Assembly: GCA_038209155.1 (NCBI GenBank)
Contig: JBBQYA010000013.1
Span: forward strand, 1-42,328
DNA from: JBBQYA01 sp038209155
Lineage (GTDB): Bacteria > Bacteroidota > Bacteroidia > Sphingobacteriales > Sphingobacteriaceae
Length of the DNA stretch: 42,328 nucleotides
Direction: 5' to 3'
How positions within the stretch are numbered: the first letter of the stretch is position 1; each line of letters starts with the position of its first letter. The translations under genes and the position numbers were made by a program. This document shows, piece after piece, positions 25,968-35,269 of this stretch. The notes beneath the pieces are model-generated. The model was not told the DNA's origin and made no database searches. It saw nothing but the letters and a program-made list of their open reading frames with translations.

Positions 25968-27193
25968 TATTTGCTTGGTATGTAGCGCGCAGGTATTTTA
26001 TTTCAAGAAAAAACACTGATGCGATTCAAATAATTTCCAATATTTCTATGTTGGGTGTATTTGTTGGAACCGCAGCTTTGATTATTATTCTATCTGTTTT
26101 CAACGGTTTTGAAAAACTCGTACTTTCACTATACAATACTTTTACACCTGAAATAAAAATTTCTGCCACCAATGGAAAACAATTAGATGCTGCTAAATTA
26201 AATTTAAGTGATTTAAAAAAAGATTCAAAAGTTGCTTATTATATAGAAGTCTTAGAAGAAAAAGCACTTTTGAAATATAATGACAAACAATTTATTGGCG
26301 TAGTAAAAGGAGTTTCTCCTTCTTTCTCCGAAACCGGGTTTCTCGATTCTATGATGATACAAGGCAAGATGGTTTTAGGAAATGAAAACAGGCCTTTTGC
26401 ATTGGTAGGGGCTGGTGTAGCATACAATTTGGGTTTGCAAGTAGAACAAAATTTTGAAACATTATCCATATTTTCACCCAAAAAAACAGGTGGAAGTTCT
26501 GTAATACCAGGCGAAGATTTTAATCGATTAGAAATTTATGCTTCAGGTATTTTTTCTGTTCAACAAGAATTTGATGATAAATTGGTTATAGTTCCATTAT
26601 CCTTTGCTAGAGAATTATTAGATGAACCAAAAGAAATTTCTTCTATAGAAATTACCACTAAATCTGGTACAGATATTACTAAATTTATTGGCGAAATTAA
26701 AAGTAAATATGGTAAATCAATTTTAGTACAAAGTCGATTTGAGCAAAATCAATTATTATATAAAATATTAAATTCTGAAAAATGGGCAGTTTATCTCATT
26801 TTAACATTCGTATTAATAATTGCAATCTGTAATATAATTGGATCGCTAACTATGCTGGTTATCGATAAGAAAAAAGATATCTCCATCCTGATGAGTATGG
26901 GTGCATCTAGAAAATTGATAAGATTAATATTTTTATTTGAAGGTTTATTAATCGCAATGGTAGGTGCTTTAGCTGGATTAATAATTGCCACTTTGTTCTG
27001 TTTATTACAACAGAAATTTGGATTTATTCAAATGGGTTCGGGAGATATATTTGAAACCAGAGCCTATCCAATTGTATTAAAACTATCTGATTACTTATTA
27101 GTTAGCAGCACAGTTGTAGGAATTGCTTTTCTTGCTTCTTTGATAACGTCTGGTTTGAGTGTCAAAGGAAATGGATTGATTAGAGAAGAATAA
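25964..27193 (+). CDS. ABC transporter permease of the LolC/FtsX (MacB) type
   Basis: This 409-residue inner-membrane protein begins with an N-terminal helix (MLGVFVGTAALIIILSVFNG, about 29-48). A large periplasmic domain (about 55-270) follows, then three C-terminal helices including YLILTFVLIIAICNIIGSLT. The FtsX-domain motif VIDKKKDISILMSMGASRKL is clear. This topology matches LolC/LolE, which extract lipoproteins from the inner membrane. The ATPase partner is not adjacent. A lipoprotein-releasing role is the best guess; related type VII ABC proteins have other roles. Confidence 0.88.
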   Translation: MIFAWYVARRYFISRKNTDAIQIISNISMLGVFVGTAALIIILSVFNGFEKLVLSLYNTFTPEIKISATNGKQLDAAKLNLSDLKKDSKVAYYIEVLEEKALLKYNDKQFIGVVKGVSPSFSETGFLDSMMIQGKMVLGNENRPFALVGAGVAYNLGLQVEQNFETLSIFSPKKTGGSSVIPGEDFNRLEIYASGIFSVQQEFDDKLVIVPLSFARELLDEPKEISSIEITTKSGTDITKFIGEIKSKYGKSILVQSRFEQNQLLYKILNSEKWAVYLILTFVLIIAICNIIGSLTMLVIDKKKDISILMSMGASRKLIRLIFLFEGLLIAMVGALAGLIIATLFCLLQQKFGFIQMGSGDIFETRAYPIVLKLSDYLLVSSTVVGIAFLASLITSGLSVKGNGLIREE

Positions 27194-27210
27194 ATTCTAC
27201 CCTATTAATT

Positions 27211-28173
27211 TTAATAATAGCTTTCCTCTTCCAAAAAACTTTTTACATAATCTTTTACTCCATTTTCTAACGTGTGAAATTCTTTATCATAACCAATAGA
27301 CTTTAGCTTTTTCATATTTGCTTCTGTAAAGTATTGATAATTATCTCTTATATCTTCTGGAGTATCTTTGTAAGTAATTTTTGTTTCCAGTTTTAATGAT
27401 GTGAAAACCGCTTTTGCTAAATCATAAAAAGTTCGAGCTTTACCTGATCCTAAATTATAAATACCTGAATCTTTTCTGTGTTTTAAAAGGAATAAACAAA
27501 CTTCTACTACATCTTTTACATAGACAAAATCTCGCATCTGTTCACCGTCCTTTATGCCTTGCTTATGAGATTTAAACAAACACATTTCTCCTGATTTTTT
27601 TATTTGATTATAGGTATGAAATACGACAGATGCCATTCTGTCTTTGTGATATTCATTGGGTCCATACACATTAAAGAATTTTAAACCAACCCAGAAATAA
27701 GGCTTTCTCTCCTGTTCTAAAGCCCATTTATCAAAATTATTCTTAGATTCTCCATACAAATTTAAAGGTACTAATTTTTCAGGTAAGGTTTCATCATCAA
27801 AACCTTGATCGCCTAAACCGTATGTTGCAGCAGAAGATGCATACACCATTGGCATACCAAACTCAACGCATAAATTCCAAATTTTTTGTGTGTATTCAAC
27901 ATTTAAATGATTTAAAACACTTAGATCTTTTTCAGTTGTTTTGGTTCTGGCTCCTATGTGAAAAATAAATTGAACAGTTCTTTGATTTTCTCTTAACCAA
28001 TCATGAAATTCTTCGCGTTCTACTTTTTGTGTGTAAGTAAGATTCTCAAAATTTTTGTTTTTAATTTCAAAAGAAAAATCATCAACTAATATTAAATCGA
28101 AAAAACCTTCTTTATTTAATTTTGAAACTAAACAGCTTCCAATAAAGCCAGCGGCTCCAGTTACTACAATCAT
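27211..28173 (-). CDS. hldD: ADP-glyceromanno-heptose 6-epimerase
   Basis: This short-chain dehydrogenase-type epimerase converts ADP-D-glycero- to ADP-L-glycero-D-manno-heptose, the precursor of inner-core lipopolysaccharide heptose. The 320-residue protein has the nucleotide-binding TGAAGFIGSCL (5-15) and the catalytic YGESK (Tyr140, Lys144). The blocks FFNVYGPNEYHKDRMASVVF and DFVYVKDVV are diagnostic for HldD/RfaD over general epimerases. It sits 4 nt after mqnD and ends 17 bp from the convergent permease stop. Confidence 0.92.
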   Translation of the reverse strand: MIVVTGAAGFIGSCLVSKLNKEGFFDLILVDDFSFEIKNKNFENLTYTQKVEREEFHDWLRENQRTVQFIFHIGARTKTTEKDLSVLNHLNVEYTQKIWNLCVEFGMPMVYASSAATYGLGDQGFDDETLPEKLVPLNLYGESKNNFDKWALEQERKPYFWVGLKFFNVYGPNEYHKDRMASVVFHTYNQIKKSGEMCLFKSHKQGIKDGEQMRDFVYVKDVVEVCLFLLKHRKDSGIYNLGSGKARTFYDLAKAVFTSLKLETKITYKDTPEDIRDNYQYFTEANMKKLKSIGYDKEFHTLENGVKDYVKSFLEEESYY

Positions 28174-28177
28174 TTTT

Positions 28178-29017
28178 TTAATTTAAAAATAGTGATTTAT
28201 CAGATTTGGGAATAATAGAAAGTTCATTTGCTTTTTTAAATAGTGTTTGAATTGCCAGCTTTCCTTCTTCTCCCAAATCTAAAGAATATTTGTTTACATA
28301 CAAATTGATATGCTTATACATTACTTCTTCATCCATTTCTGCAGCATTTTGACGAATAAATTCAATTCCAGATTCTGGATAATCAAAAGCGAATACAATG
28401 CTTCGTTTTAGCACTCTTTGTATTTTTAATTGTAATTCCAAATCCAAATCTCTTTTAATTACAATGCCACCTAATGGCAAAGGCAAATTGGTTAGATTTT
28501 GCCAAAAATCGCCTAAGTCCAAAATTTCAACTAATCCTCTTTCTTGAAACGTAAATCGACTTTCATGGATAATTAATCCAAAATCAAATATTCCGTTTAG
28601 CACATCTTCTTCTATTTTTGAAAATAAAATTTCTGTTTTATTTTGTGCTTGAGGTAAAGCAAGTCCTAAAAGAAAATTTGCTGTGGTAAACTTTCCAGGA
28701 ATTGCAATTCTTTGATCTTTGATGATTTGTAAAGGATTTTCTATTTTATTTTTTCCAATAAGTAATGGTCCAACACCAAAGCCTAAGGCACTTCCAGAAT
28801 TGAGTAATACATAATTTTCAACAGCAAAAGCAAAAGCATGAAAACTAATCTTAGTTACATCTAAAGATTGTGAGAATGCCTTTTGATTTAGCAATTCTAC
28901 ATCATGCATAAATAATTCAAATTCAAGGTCTTCTGTATCTATTTTATGATGAACCATTGCATCAAACATAAAAGTATCATTGGGGCAAGGTGAAAAACCT
29001 AAAGATATTTTTTTCAT
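28178..29017 (-). CDS. mqnD: 1,4-dihydroxy-6-naphthoate synthase
   Basis: MqnD converts cyclic de-hypoxanthine futalosine to 1,4-dihydroxy-6-naphthoate in the futalosine route to menaquinone, the respiratory quinone. The 279-residue protein has the periplasmic-binding-protein-like fold with the family N-terminus LGFSPCPNDTFMFDAMV, then KISFHAFAFAVENYVLLNSG and FGLIIHESRFTFQ. Other mqn genes are not in the window. It precedes hldD by 4 nt on the same strand, an operon link without obvious metabolic logic, and is divergent from the helicase gene. Confidence 0.93.
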   Translation of the reverse strand: MKKISLGFSPCPNDTFMFDAMVHHKIDTEDLEFELFMHDVELLNQKAFSQSLDVTKISFHAFAFAVENYVLLNSGSALGFGVGPLLIGKNKIENPLQIIKDQRIAIPGKFTTANFLLGLALPQAQNKTEILFSKIEEDVLNGIFDFGLIIHESRFTFQERGLVEILDLGDFWQNLTNLPLPLGGIVIKRDLDLELQLKIQRVLKRSIVFAFDYPESGIEFIRQNAAEMDEEVMYKHINLYVNKYSLDLGEEGKLAIQTLFKKANELSIIPKSDKSLFLN

Positions 29018-29120
29018 ATTTTAAACTGATTTCCATTAAACCCAACTAGGTTTTATGCTTATACTTGTTTGCATCCAATTTTAAGAAAAATAAGCACAAT
29101 AACATTGCAAAAAGCATATT

Positions 29121-32100
29121 ATGAATACAACTAAATATACGAATGAGTTTGAGTTTGCTTTGAATCGTTTGAATAAAGAACAAAAAAAAGCAGTAAATAC
29201 GCTAGACGGACCAGTGATGGTAGTAGCTGGACCAGGTACTGGAAAAACCCAAATTCTTGCAGCCAGAATAGGAAAAATTTTGCAAGACACGGATGCTCAA
29301 CCCAGTAATATTTTATGTTTAACCTACACCGATACTGGCCGTATTGAAATGCGAAAAAGGCTTATTACGATGATTGGCCCTGCTGCATACCGAGTTGCGA
29401 TTCACACTTTTCATTCCTTTTGTAATGAAATAATTCAAGAAAATCTTACGGCTTTTGGAAAATTAAATTTGGATTTGATATCCGAGTTAGAATCTATTGA
29501 ACTTATGCATGAATTAATAGATGAAATTCATCAAGATAATATTTTAAAAAGATTTAGTAGTTCACCTTATTATGACATGGGTAAATTCAAGAATCTATTT
29601 TCTAGAATGAAAAAAGAAGCTATGACTCCTGATTATTTATCAACTAGAATAGATCAATATGTACAAGCAATTCCTTTCATGGAGGAGTTTGTCTATAAGA
29701 AAAAAAGGACAGACAAAAGTACGGGAATAACTAGCAACCCAGGAGATTTAAAGCAAGGTGGGAAAAAGGAATTAGAAAACATGGAAAAATTGAAAGCTGC
29801 TGTTGCCTTATATCCATCCTACCAAGCCAAAATGAAGTCAAAAAATAGATATACCTATGATGATATGATACTTTGGGTACTAGATATTTTTGAGAAAGAC
29901 AAAGATTTCTTACTAAATTATCAGGAGCGCTACCAGTATTTTTTGATTGATGAATTTCAAGATACAAGCGGTGCGCAGAGCAAATTAATTTATTATTTGA
30001 TAAATTATTTTGACAATCCAGATGTGTTTATTGTTGGAGATGATGATCAAAGTATTTTCTCTTTTCAAGATGCAAACGTTAAAAATATTATTGAATTTAA
30101 TACTACTTTCAATAACACAATTACAAAAGTAGTTTTAGAAGAAAATTATCGATCCAGTCAAAATATTTTGGATGTGGCAAAGACTTTAATATCTTCTAAT
30201 GTTGAGAGAATAGAAACAGATAAAACGCTTATTGCTAAATCGGAGAAAATAAAAGATCTTAAATTATTACCTAAGATAATAGAGTATAAATCCATAGCAA
30301 CAGAAACTGTAGGAATAGCAATGCAAATAGAAAAATTAATTGCAAACGGTGTTTCTTCTAATGAAATAGCAGTTTTATATAGAAATCACAAAGACGTTTC
30401 GGATTTAGCCCAATATCTTACAAATGTCAAAATTCCGATTTTTTTAGTTCAAAAATCAAATTTATTAAGCTATTCTTTAATCGAGCAAATTGTTTCTATT
30501 ATTAAATATGTTGAAGAGGAATTAATATCACCATATAACGGAGATCAGACTTTGTTCAAAATTTTACATTATCCGTTTTTTAATATTCGGCCAATAGAAA
30601 TTGCGCAAATTGCTTTATCTACATCGCAAAAAAAATATGCAAATTATGCAGAAAAGAAGAAAGATATCTATTCTTTAAGAGTTGCAATTTCTGAACAAAT
30701 ACCGATTGAGAAACAGACAACATTATTTAACCAAGCGCCTTTTTCTAATGTGAAAAAAGTAAGTGATATTTTGGAAGGACTAATAGCCGATGCAGCTAGC
30801 TGTACTCTACAACAGTTTTTCGAAAACTTATTGTACAAGTGTGGCATACTAAATTTTTCATTAGTAGCTAATGATAAATTTACCTCATTGCAATTAATTA
30901 ATAATTTTTTTGATTATTTAAAAAGTGAGACTCAGAAAAATAATTTAAATATCCATGAATTTATAAAAAATTTAGATTTATTAATTGAAAATGAAATTAA
31001 AATTCCATTTTATAAAATGGATGGTGAAGAAAAAGGAGTGAAAATGATGACAGCCCATGCTTCTAAAGGTGCAGAATTTGAGCATGTATTTATTATTAAT
31101 TGTACTGCAAAAACTTGGGGATTAAAAAGAGCAAGTTCACATGAATTTAAGCTTCCAAAACAAGTAATCAGCGATCATGAGATTGAATTATTAAGTCCTT
31201 TGGAAGAAGAGAGGAGGCTTTTTTATGTGGCAATTACTCGGGCAAAAACTAATTTAACGATGTCATATTATATTCAAGATGAGCAGGAAAAGAAAGTAGA
31301 ACGAACACAATTTATTGAAGAAATAATTGGAGAAGGTGTTGAATTAATAAATGAAACAATAACAGAAGAAGATTTAGTGAAATTTTATTCTACAAAATTC
31401 CAAAGAAATGAACCTCCAAAATTAGAATTAATAGACTCTAATTATATCAATGAAAGATTAAAGAACTACTCATTAAGCGTAACTCATTTAAATAATTTTT
31501 TGAAATGCCCTATTTCATTTTATTTTCAAAATATTATAAAAGTTCCATCTGCCAAAAACGCTTCCATGACCTTTGGATCTGCAGTTCACTTTGCACTTGA
31601 AAAATTATTTAGAAAAATGCAGGAAAGCGAAAACCAAAAATTTCCTTCAAAGGATATATTTTTAAATGATTTTAATTGGTTCATGAGTAAGAATACCCAA
31701 AGTTTTACTGAAGAAGAGTTTAAACTAAAATCAATTTACGGAGCAAAAATTTTACCTGCATATTATGATGCGAAGATTAATGAATGGAAAACGAATGTAT
31801 TGGTTGAAAAGAGTATTTTAAATATTGAAGTAAGCGGCGTACCAATCAATGGAAAATTAGATAGAATTGATATTTTGGGAAATAATGCATCGGTTATTGA
31901 TTACAAAACTGGAAATTTTGATAAAGCAAAAAAGAAAGTCAATCCTCCAAATGAAAAAGATGAAATCGGTGGCGATTACTGGAGGCAAGCTGTTTTTTAT
32001 AAAATATTAATGGATAATGATTGCAAAAACGATAAAAATGTAACAAATACAATTTTTGACTTTATAGAACCTATTCAAAATGAACATAAAAATTTAGAAG

Positions 32101-32288
32101 TAAAAGTTGGAAAGAGTGATATTGATAAAGTAACTGAACAGATTATAAGTACATGGGATAAAATAAAAAATCACGAATTTAATATTGGATGTGGAAAAAA
32201 GGAATGTGATTGGTGTAATTTTGTGAAAACAAATACAATTGATGCCAACAAACAAGAATTTTATGCAGAATCAGAAGAGGAATTTTAA
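29121..32288 (+). CDS. UvrD/Rep-type helicase fused to a PD-(D/E)XK nuclease with a cysteine cluster
   Basis: This 1055-residue DNA repair or recombination enzyme combines a superfamily 1A helicase with a nuclease. Walker A is GPGTGKTQ (37-44), Walker B is FLIDEFQDTS, motif III is GDDDQSIFSFQDAN and motif VI is RRLFYVAITRAKT. The C-terminal RecB-like nuclease shows GSAVHFALEKLF, GKLDRIDI and VIDYKTGN (Asp927, Lys929). Cys796 just before the nuclease and Cys1024, Cys1029 and Cys1032 at the end are placed like the iron-sulfur cluster of AddB and Cas4 nucleases. Architecture resembles a single-chain AdnB/AddAB-like end-processing enzyme. It appears to be a single gene with mqnD divergent. Confidence 0.93.
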   Translation: MNTTKYTNEFEFALNRLNKEQKKAVNTLDGPVMVVAGPGTGKTQILAARIGKILQDTDAQPSNILCLTYTDTGRIEMRKRLITMIGPAAYRVAIHTFHSFCNEIIQENLTAFGKLNLDLISELESIELMHELIDEIHQDNILKRFSSSPYYDMGKFKNLFSRMKKEAMTPDYLSTRIDQYVQAIPFMEEFVYKKKRTDKSTGITSNPGDLKQGGKKELENMEKLKAAVALYPSYQAKMKSKNRYTYDDMILWVLDIFEKDKDFLLNYQERYQYFLIDEFQDTSGAQSKLIYYLINYFDNPDVFIVGDDDQSIFSFQDANVKNIIEFNTTFNNTITKVVLEENYRSSQNILDVAKTLISSNVERIETDKTLIAKSEKIKDLKLLPKIIEYKSIATETVGIAMQIEKLIANGVSSNEIAVLYRNHKDVSDLAQYLTNVKIPIFLVQKSNLLSYSLIEQIVSIIKYVEEELISPYNGDQTLFKILHYPFFNIRPIEIAQIALSTSQKKYANYAEKKKDIYSLRVAISEQIPIEKQTTLFNQAPFSNVKKVSDILEGLIADAASCTLQQFFENLLYKCGILNFSLVANDKFTSLQLINNFFDYLKSETQKNNLNIHEFIKNLDLLIENEIKIPFYKMDGEEKGVKMMTAHASKGAEFEHVFIINCTAKTWGLKRASSHEFKLPKQVISDHEIELLSPLEEERRLFYVAITRAKTNLTMSYYIQDEQEKKVERTQFIEEIIGEGVELINETITEEDLVKFYSTKFQRNEPPKLELIDSNYINERLKNYSLSVTHLNNFLKCPISFYFQNIIKVPSAKNASMTFGSAVHFALEKLFRKMQESENQKFPSKDIFLNDFNWFMSKNTQSFTEEEFKLKSIYGAKILPAYYDAKINEWKTNVLVEKSILNIEVSGVPINGKLDRIDILGNNASVIDYKTGNFDKAKKKVNPPNEKDEIGGDYWRQAVFYKILMDNDCKNDKNVTNTIFDFIEPIQNEHKNLEVKVGKSDIDKVTEQIISTWDKIKNHEFNIGCGKKECDWCNFVKTNTIDANKQEFYAESEEEF

Positions 32289-32472
32289 AATTTTTTCATC
32301 ATTAATTAATTTTAAATTAAATCTTGTTTTGTATTAAAAAATCTATCTAATAACTCTCTATTTTACAAAATGATTTTCTTTGCCCATCATCAAAAATTAG
32401 AACCGCATTGATTGGATTTTATCAAAATAAAAAAACTCAGATTTGGTATTGTTCAAAATTTTAAGAAAAAGC

Positions 32473-32480
32473 TATATTTG
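32473..32480 (+). promoter_or_regulatory. Candidate promoter -7 element of the pyruvate dehydrogenase E1 beta gene
   Basis: TATATTTG is an exact -7 match, followed by CA as in the yicC promoter. A TTG at 32449-32451 could be the -33 element, with spacing of 21 nt instead of 19. The predicted start lies about 14 nt before the ATG at 32500. Confidence 0.55.
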
Positions 32481-32499
32481 CAGGCGTTAACAAAAAAAT

Positions 32500-33483
32500 A
32501 TGAGAGAAATACAATATCGGGAAGCCTTACGTGAAGCAATGAGTGAAGAGATGCGCAAGGATGAAACCATATTTCTGATGGGAGAAGAAGTTGCAGAATA
32601 TAATGGTGCATATAAAGTAAGCCAAGGAATGTTGGATGAATTTGGAGCAAAACGTGTAATTGACACTCCGATATCTGAATTAGGTTTTACTGGAATTGGA
32701 ATTGGTGCCGCTATGAATGGCCTAAAACCAATTATAGAATTTATGACTTTCAATTTTTCTTTGGTTGCAATAGATCAAATAATAAATTCAGCTGCAAAAA
32801 TGATGAGCATGAGCGGAGGACAATTTTCTGTACCTATTGTTTTTAGGGGACCAACCGGTTCTGCAGGTATGTTAAGTTCTCAGCATTCCCAAAATTTTGA
32901 AAACTGGTATGCAAATACTCCTGGTTTGAAAGTGGTAGTTCCATCCAACCCTTATGATGCAAAAGGACTTTTAAAATCATCGATTTTAGATCCAGATCCT
33001 GTAATTTTTATGGAATCTGAACAAATGTATGGTGAAAAAGGAGAAGTGCCAGAAAAAGAATATTACTTAGAAATTGGAAAAGCAAATATTGTAAAAGAAG
33101 GATCGGATGTAACTATTATTTCTTTTGGAAAAATGATGAAAGTGGTTTATGCTGCTGTAATTGAATTAGAAAAAGAAGGTATAAATGCAGAAGTAATTGA
33201 TCTAAGAACTGTAAGACCAATTGATTATATTACGTTAATTAATTCTGTAAAAAAGACGAATAGATTAGTAATAGTAGAAGAATCTTGGCCTTTGGGGGCG
33301 ATTGCTACAGAGATAACTTTTAAAGTACAAAAAGAAGCTTTTGATTATTTAGACGCTCCAATTCAACGAGTTATGGGCAGAGATGTACCACTTCCTTACG
33401 CACCAACTTTAATAGATGCTTATTTACCTAATCCAGATCGGGTAATAAAAGCGGTAAAAGAAGTGATGTATTTAGCGAAATAA
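32500..33483 (+). CDS. pdhB: Pyruvate dehydrogenase E1 component, beta subunit
   Basis: With the alpha subunit this protein decarboxylates pyruvate using thiamine diphosphate and passes the acetyl group to the E2 lipoyl domain. The 327-residue sequence starts MREIQYREALREAMSEEMRK. It has the cofactor and interface regions FLMGEEVAEYNGAYKVSQGM, DTPISELGFTGIGIGAAMNG and QFSVPIVFRGPTG, and the C-terminal transketolase domain with VIDLRTVRPID and IVEESWPLGAIATEI. The E1 alpha gene is not adjacent. It has its own promoter and terminator, so it is probably a single-gene unit. A related 2-oxoacid dehydrogenase beta chain is less likely. Confidence 0.93.
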   Translation: MREIQYREALREAMSEEMRKDETIFLMGEEVAEYNGAYKVSQGMLDEFGAKRVIDTPISELGFTGIGIGAAMNGLKPIIEFMTFNFSLVAIDQIINSAAKMMSMSGGQFSVPIVFRGPTGSAGMLSSQHSQNFENWYANTPGLKVVVPSNPYDAKGLLKSSILDPDPVIFMESEQMYGEKGEVPEKEYYLEIGKANIVKEGSDVTIISFGKMMKVVYAAVIELEKEGINAEVIDLRTVRPIDYITLINSVKKTNRLVIVEESWPLGAIATEITFKVQKEAFDYLDAPIQRVMGRDVPLPYAPTLIDAYLPNPDRVIKAVKEVMYLAK

Positions 33484-33502
33484 AAGACTTTGTTTTGTAA
33501 TG

Positions 33503-33533
33503 AAAAAATCCCGCGAGAGCGGGATTTTTTTTT
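33503..33533 (+). terminator. Intrinsic terminator after the E1 beta gene
   Basis: Arms at 33503-33514 and 33519-33530 (core ATCCCGC and GCGGGAT) form a 12-bp stem closed by a GAGA loop of the stable GNRA type. An A-run lies on the left and a T-run on the right. It ends transcription 20 nt after the stop codon and, with its flanking A-run, could also serve the convergent ftcD transcript. Confidence 0.92.
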
Positions 33534-33580
33534 GATTAAATTTTTGAGCTATAAATTAAATTCTCTTACAAAGCATTTTA

Positions 33581-35260
33581 CTATAATTTACTTTCTACTA
33601 TTTCTAAAATCAGTTTTTCTAAACTTTCCGTTTTTTGGGCAATTTCTTTTGCTTCATTTAAAACAGAAGTAGAATAGGCAGCATCTTTAAATCCAGATAA
33701 ATTAATTTTTACATTCAAAAAAGCACCTAAAACCGCTGTTCTTGCGCATAAAGCACCTACCCCAGCATCTGATGCAGAATTTGGATTTCCTTTTTCGGCC
33801 ATTTCTTTTATAATCAGCATTGATTCAAAAGCTAGTTTCATTACCTTAAAAGGAACTTCAATAGCTAATTTAGTAGCACTTTGTATAGCTTGTGTTCTTA
33901 TTTTCTTTTCATCATCAGAATTTTTTGGATAAGAAAAAGCATTCATTATCTGGTTAAAAGCCTGTGTATCTTCATCTACACATTTCAATAATTGATCTTT
34001 TAGCGATTGACCTTTTACCGCCCAATCAGAAAACTCTTCCCATTCAGATTCCCAGCCTTTTTTGGTAGCAGAAAGATTTGCAACCATTGTAGCCAAAGAA
34101 ATTCCCAAAGTACCCACGTAAGCAGAAATGGAACCTCCGCCAGGTGCTGGACTTTCCGAAGCAGTTTCATCAGCAAAATCTTTCAATTTCATATCCACCA
34201 AATCTTTGCTTTTTGCTTTCATCACATATTCGATGATTTTTTTATCTGGCTCAAAAACACCCAAATCATCTAAACCAAGCGATTTTACAGCAATATGAAT
34301 TAGTTCTGGCTCCGAAACTCCAGCAGATCTGCCTTGCTTTTTTAAAAAATAAATTCCAGCATCTGTTAATGATTTTAAAGGAATCAATCCAACTAGTTCT
34401 GATCCCGTAACTCGAATTCCTCTTTCATTTGCTTTTTCGCAAACTTCATCAAATGCTTTATGAACTGAAGTGATAGAAACATTCGTCAAATTCATAGAAA
34501 TCTGCGCCACATCATATTCTTCAATAAACCAACCAATTGCTTTTACAGATTTTAAAGTTCCTAGAATTCTAACTTCATTCCCCTTTTCATCTTTAACAAT
34601 TTCCCCATTTATAGGATCTCCTAATCGTTTAACTCGGCCATTTTCTCTAACATCAAAGGCAATACTATTTGCTTTTTTTACCGATTTTGTATTCAAGTTT
34701 ACATTGTATGCAACCAAAAAATCTCTTGCTCCAATTACTGTTGACCCAGATTGTTCATTAAATATTGCCTCTCCAAAATCAGGTTTCCAATTTAAATCAG
34801 ACAATTTTTTTGCTAATCCTTCATATTCACCAGCTCTAATTGTTGCTAGGTTTTTTCTTTCAGGTTTGCTTGCAGCAGCTTCATATAGATAAACAGGTAT
34901 GTTTAATTCTTCTCCAACTTTTTTGCCTAGCATTCTTGCAAATTCAGCAGTTTCTTCCATGCTAATTCCAGCAATTGGAATCAATGGGCAAACATCCGTA
35001 GCACCCATTCTTGGATGTTCGCCTTTGTGCTTTCTCATATCAATGAGCTTTCCTGCAACTTTTATTCCTCTAAAGGCAGCTTCAACAACTGCATTTGGCT
35101 CACCAACAAATGTTACTACTGTTCTATTGGTAGCTTTTCCAGGGTCTACATTTAGTAATTTAATTCCTTCAACACTTTCTATCGCATCTGTAATCTGTTT
35201 AATTATATTCAGATCATTTCCTTCACTAAAATTAGGTACACATTCTATTAATTTATTCAT
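33581..35260 (-). CDS. ftcD: Bifunctional glutamate formimidoyltransferase / formimidoyl-THF cyclodeaminase
   Basis: The 559-residue fusion carries out the last steps of histidine breakdown: it moves the formimino group from N-formimino-L-glutamate to tetrahydrofolate, then deaminates it to methenyl-THF. The N-terminal transferase starts MNKLIECVPNFSEGNDLNII and shows GEHPRMGATDVCPL. The C-terminal cyclodeaminase begins near residue 360 with LKDFADETASESPAPGGGSI and has GNPNSASDAGVGA. The two-domain order and length match the animal enzyme. It is the last gene of the minus-strand run, 9 nt after hutI, its pathway partner. Confidence 0.96.
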   Translation of the reverse strand: MNKLIECVPNFSEGNDLNIIKQITDAIESVEGIKLLNVDPGKATNRTVVTFVGEPNAVVEAAFRGIKVAGKLIDMRKHKGEHPRMGATDVCPLIPIAGISMEETAEFARMLGKKVGEELNIPVYLYEAAASKPERKNLATIRAGEYEGLAKKLSDLNWKPDFGEAIFNEQSGSTVIGARDFLVAYNVNLNTKSVKKANSIAFDVRENGRVKRLGDPINGEIVKDEKGNEVRILGTLKSVKAIGWFIEEYDVAQISMNLTNVSITSVHKAFDEVCEKANERGIRVTGSELVGLIPLKSLTDAGIYFLKKQGRSAGVSEPELIHIAVKSLGLDDLGVFEPDKKIIEYVMKAKSKDLVDMKLKDFADETASESPAPGGGSISAYVGTLGISLATMVANLSATKKGWESEWEEFSDWAVKGQSLKDQLLKCVDEDTQAFNQIMNAFSYPKNSDDEKKIRTQAIQSATKLAIEVPFKVMKLAFESMLIIKEMAEKGNPNSASDAGVGALCARTAVLGAFLNVKINLSGFKDAAYSTSVLNEAKEIAQKTESLEKLILEIVESKL

Positions 35261-35269
35261 GGTTGATGT

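Noticed and set aside
27202..27220. Possible hairpin terminator between the permease and hldD genes
   Set aside because: The CTATTA / TAATAG arms are short and almost purely A/T, with no convincing T-run; too weak to call.
29056..29096. TGCTTAT / ATAAGCA inverted repeat between mqnD and the helicase gene
   Set aside because: Only 7-bp arms with a 27-nt spacer in AT-rich DNA; likely chance.
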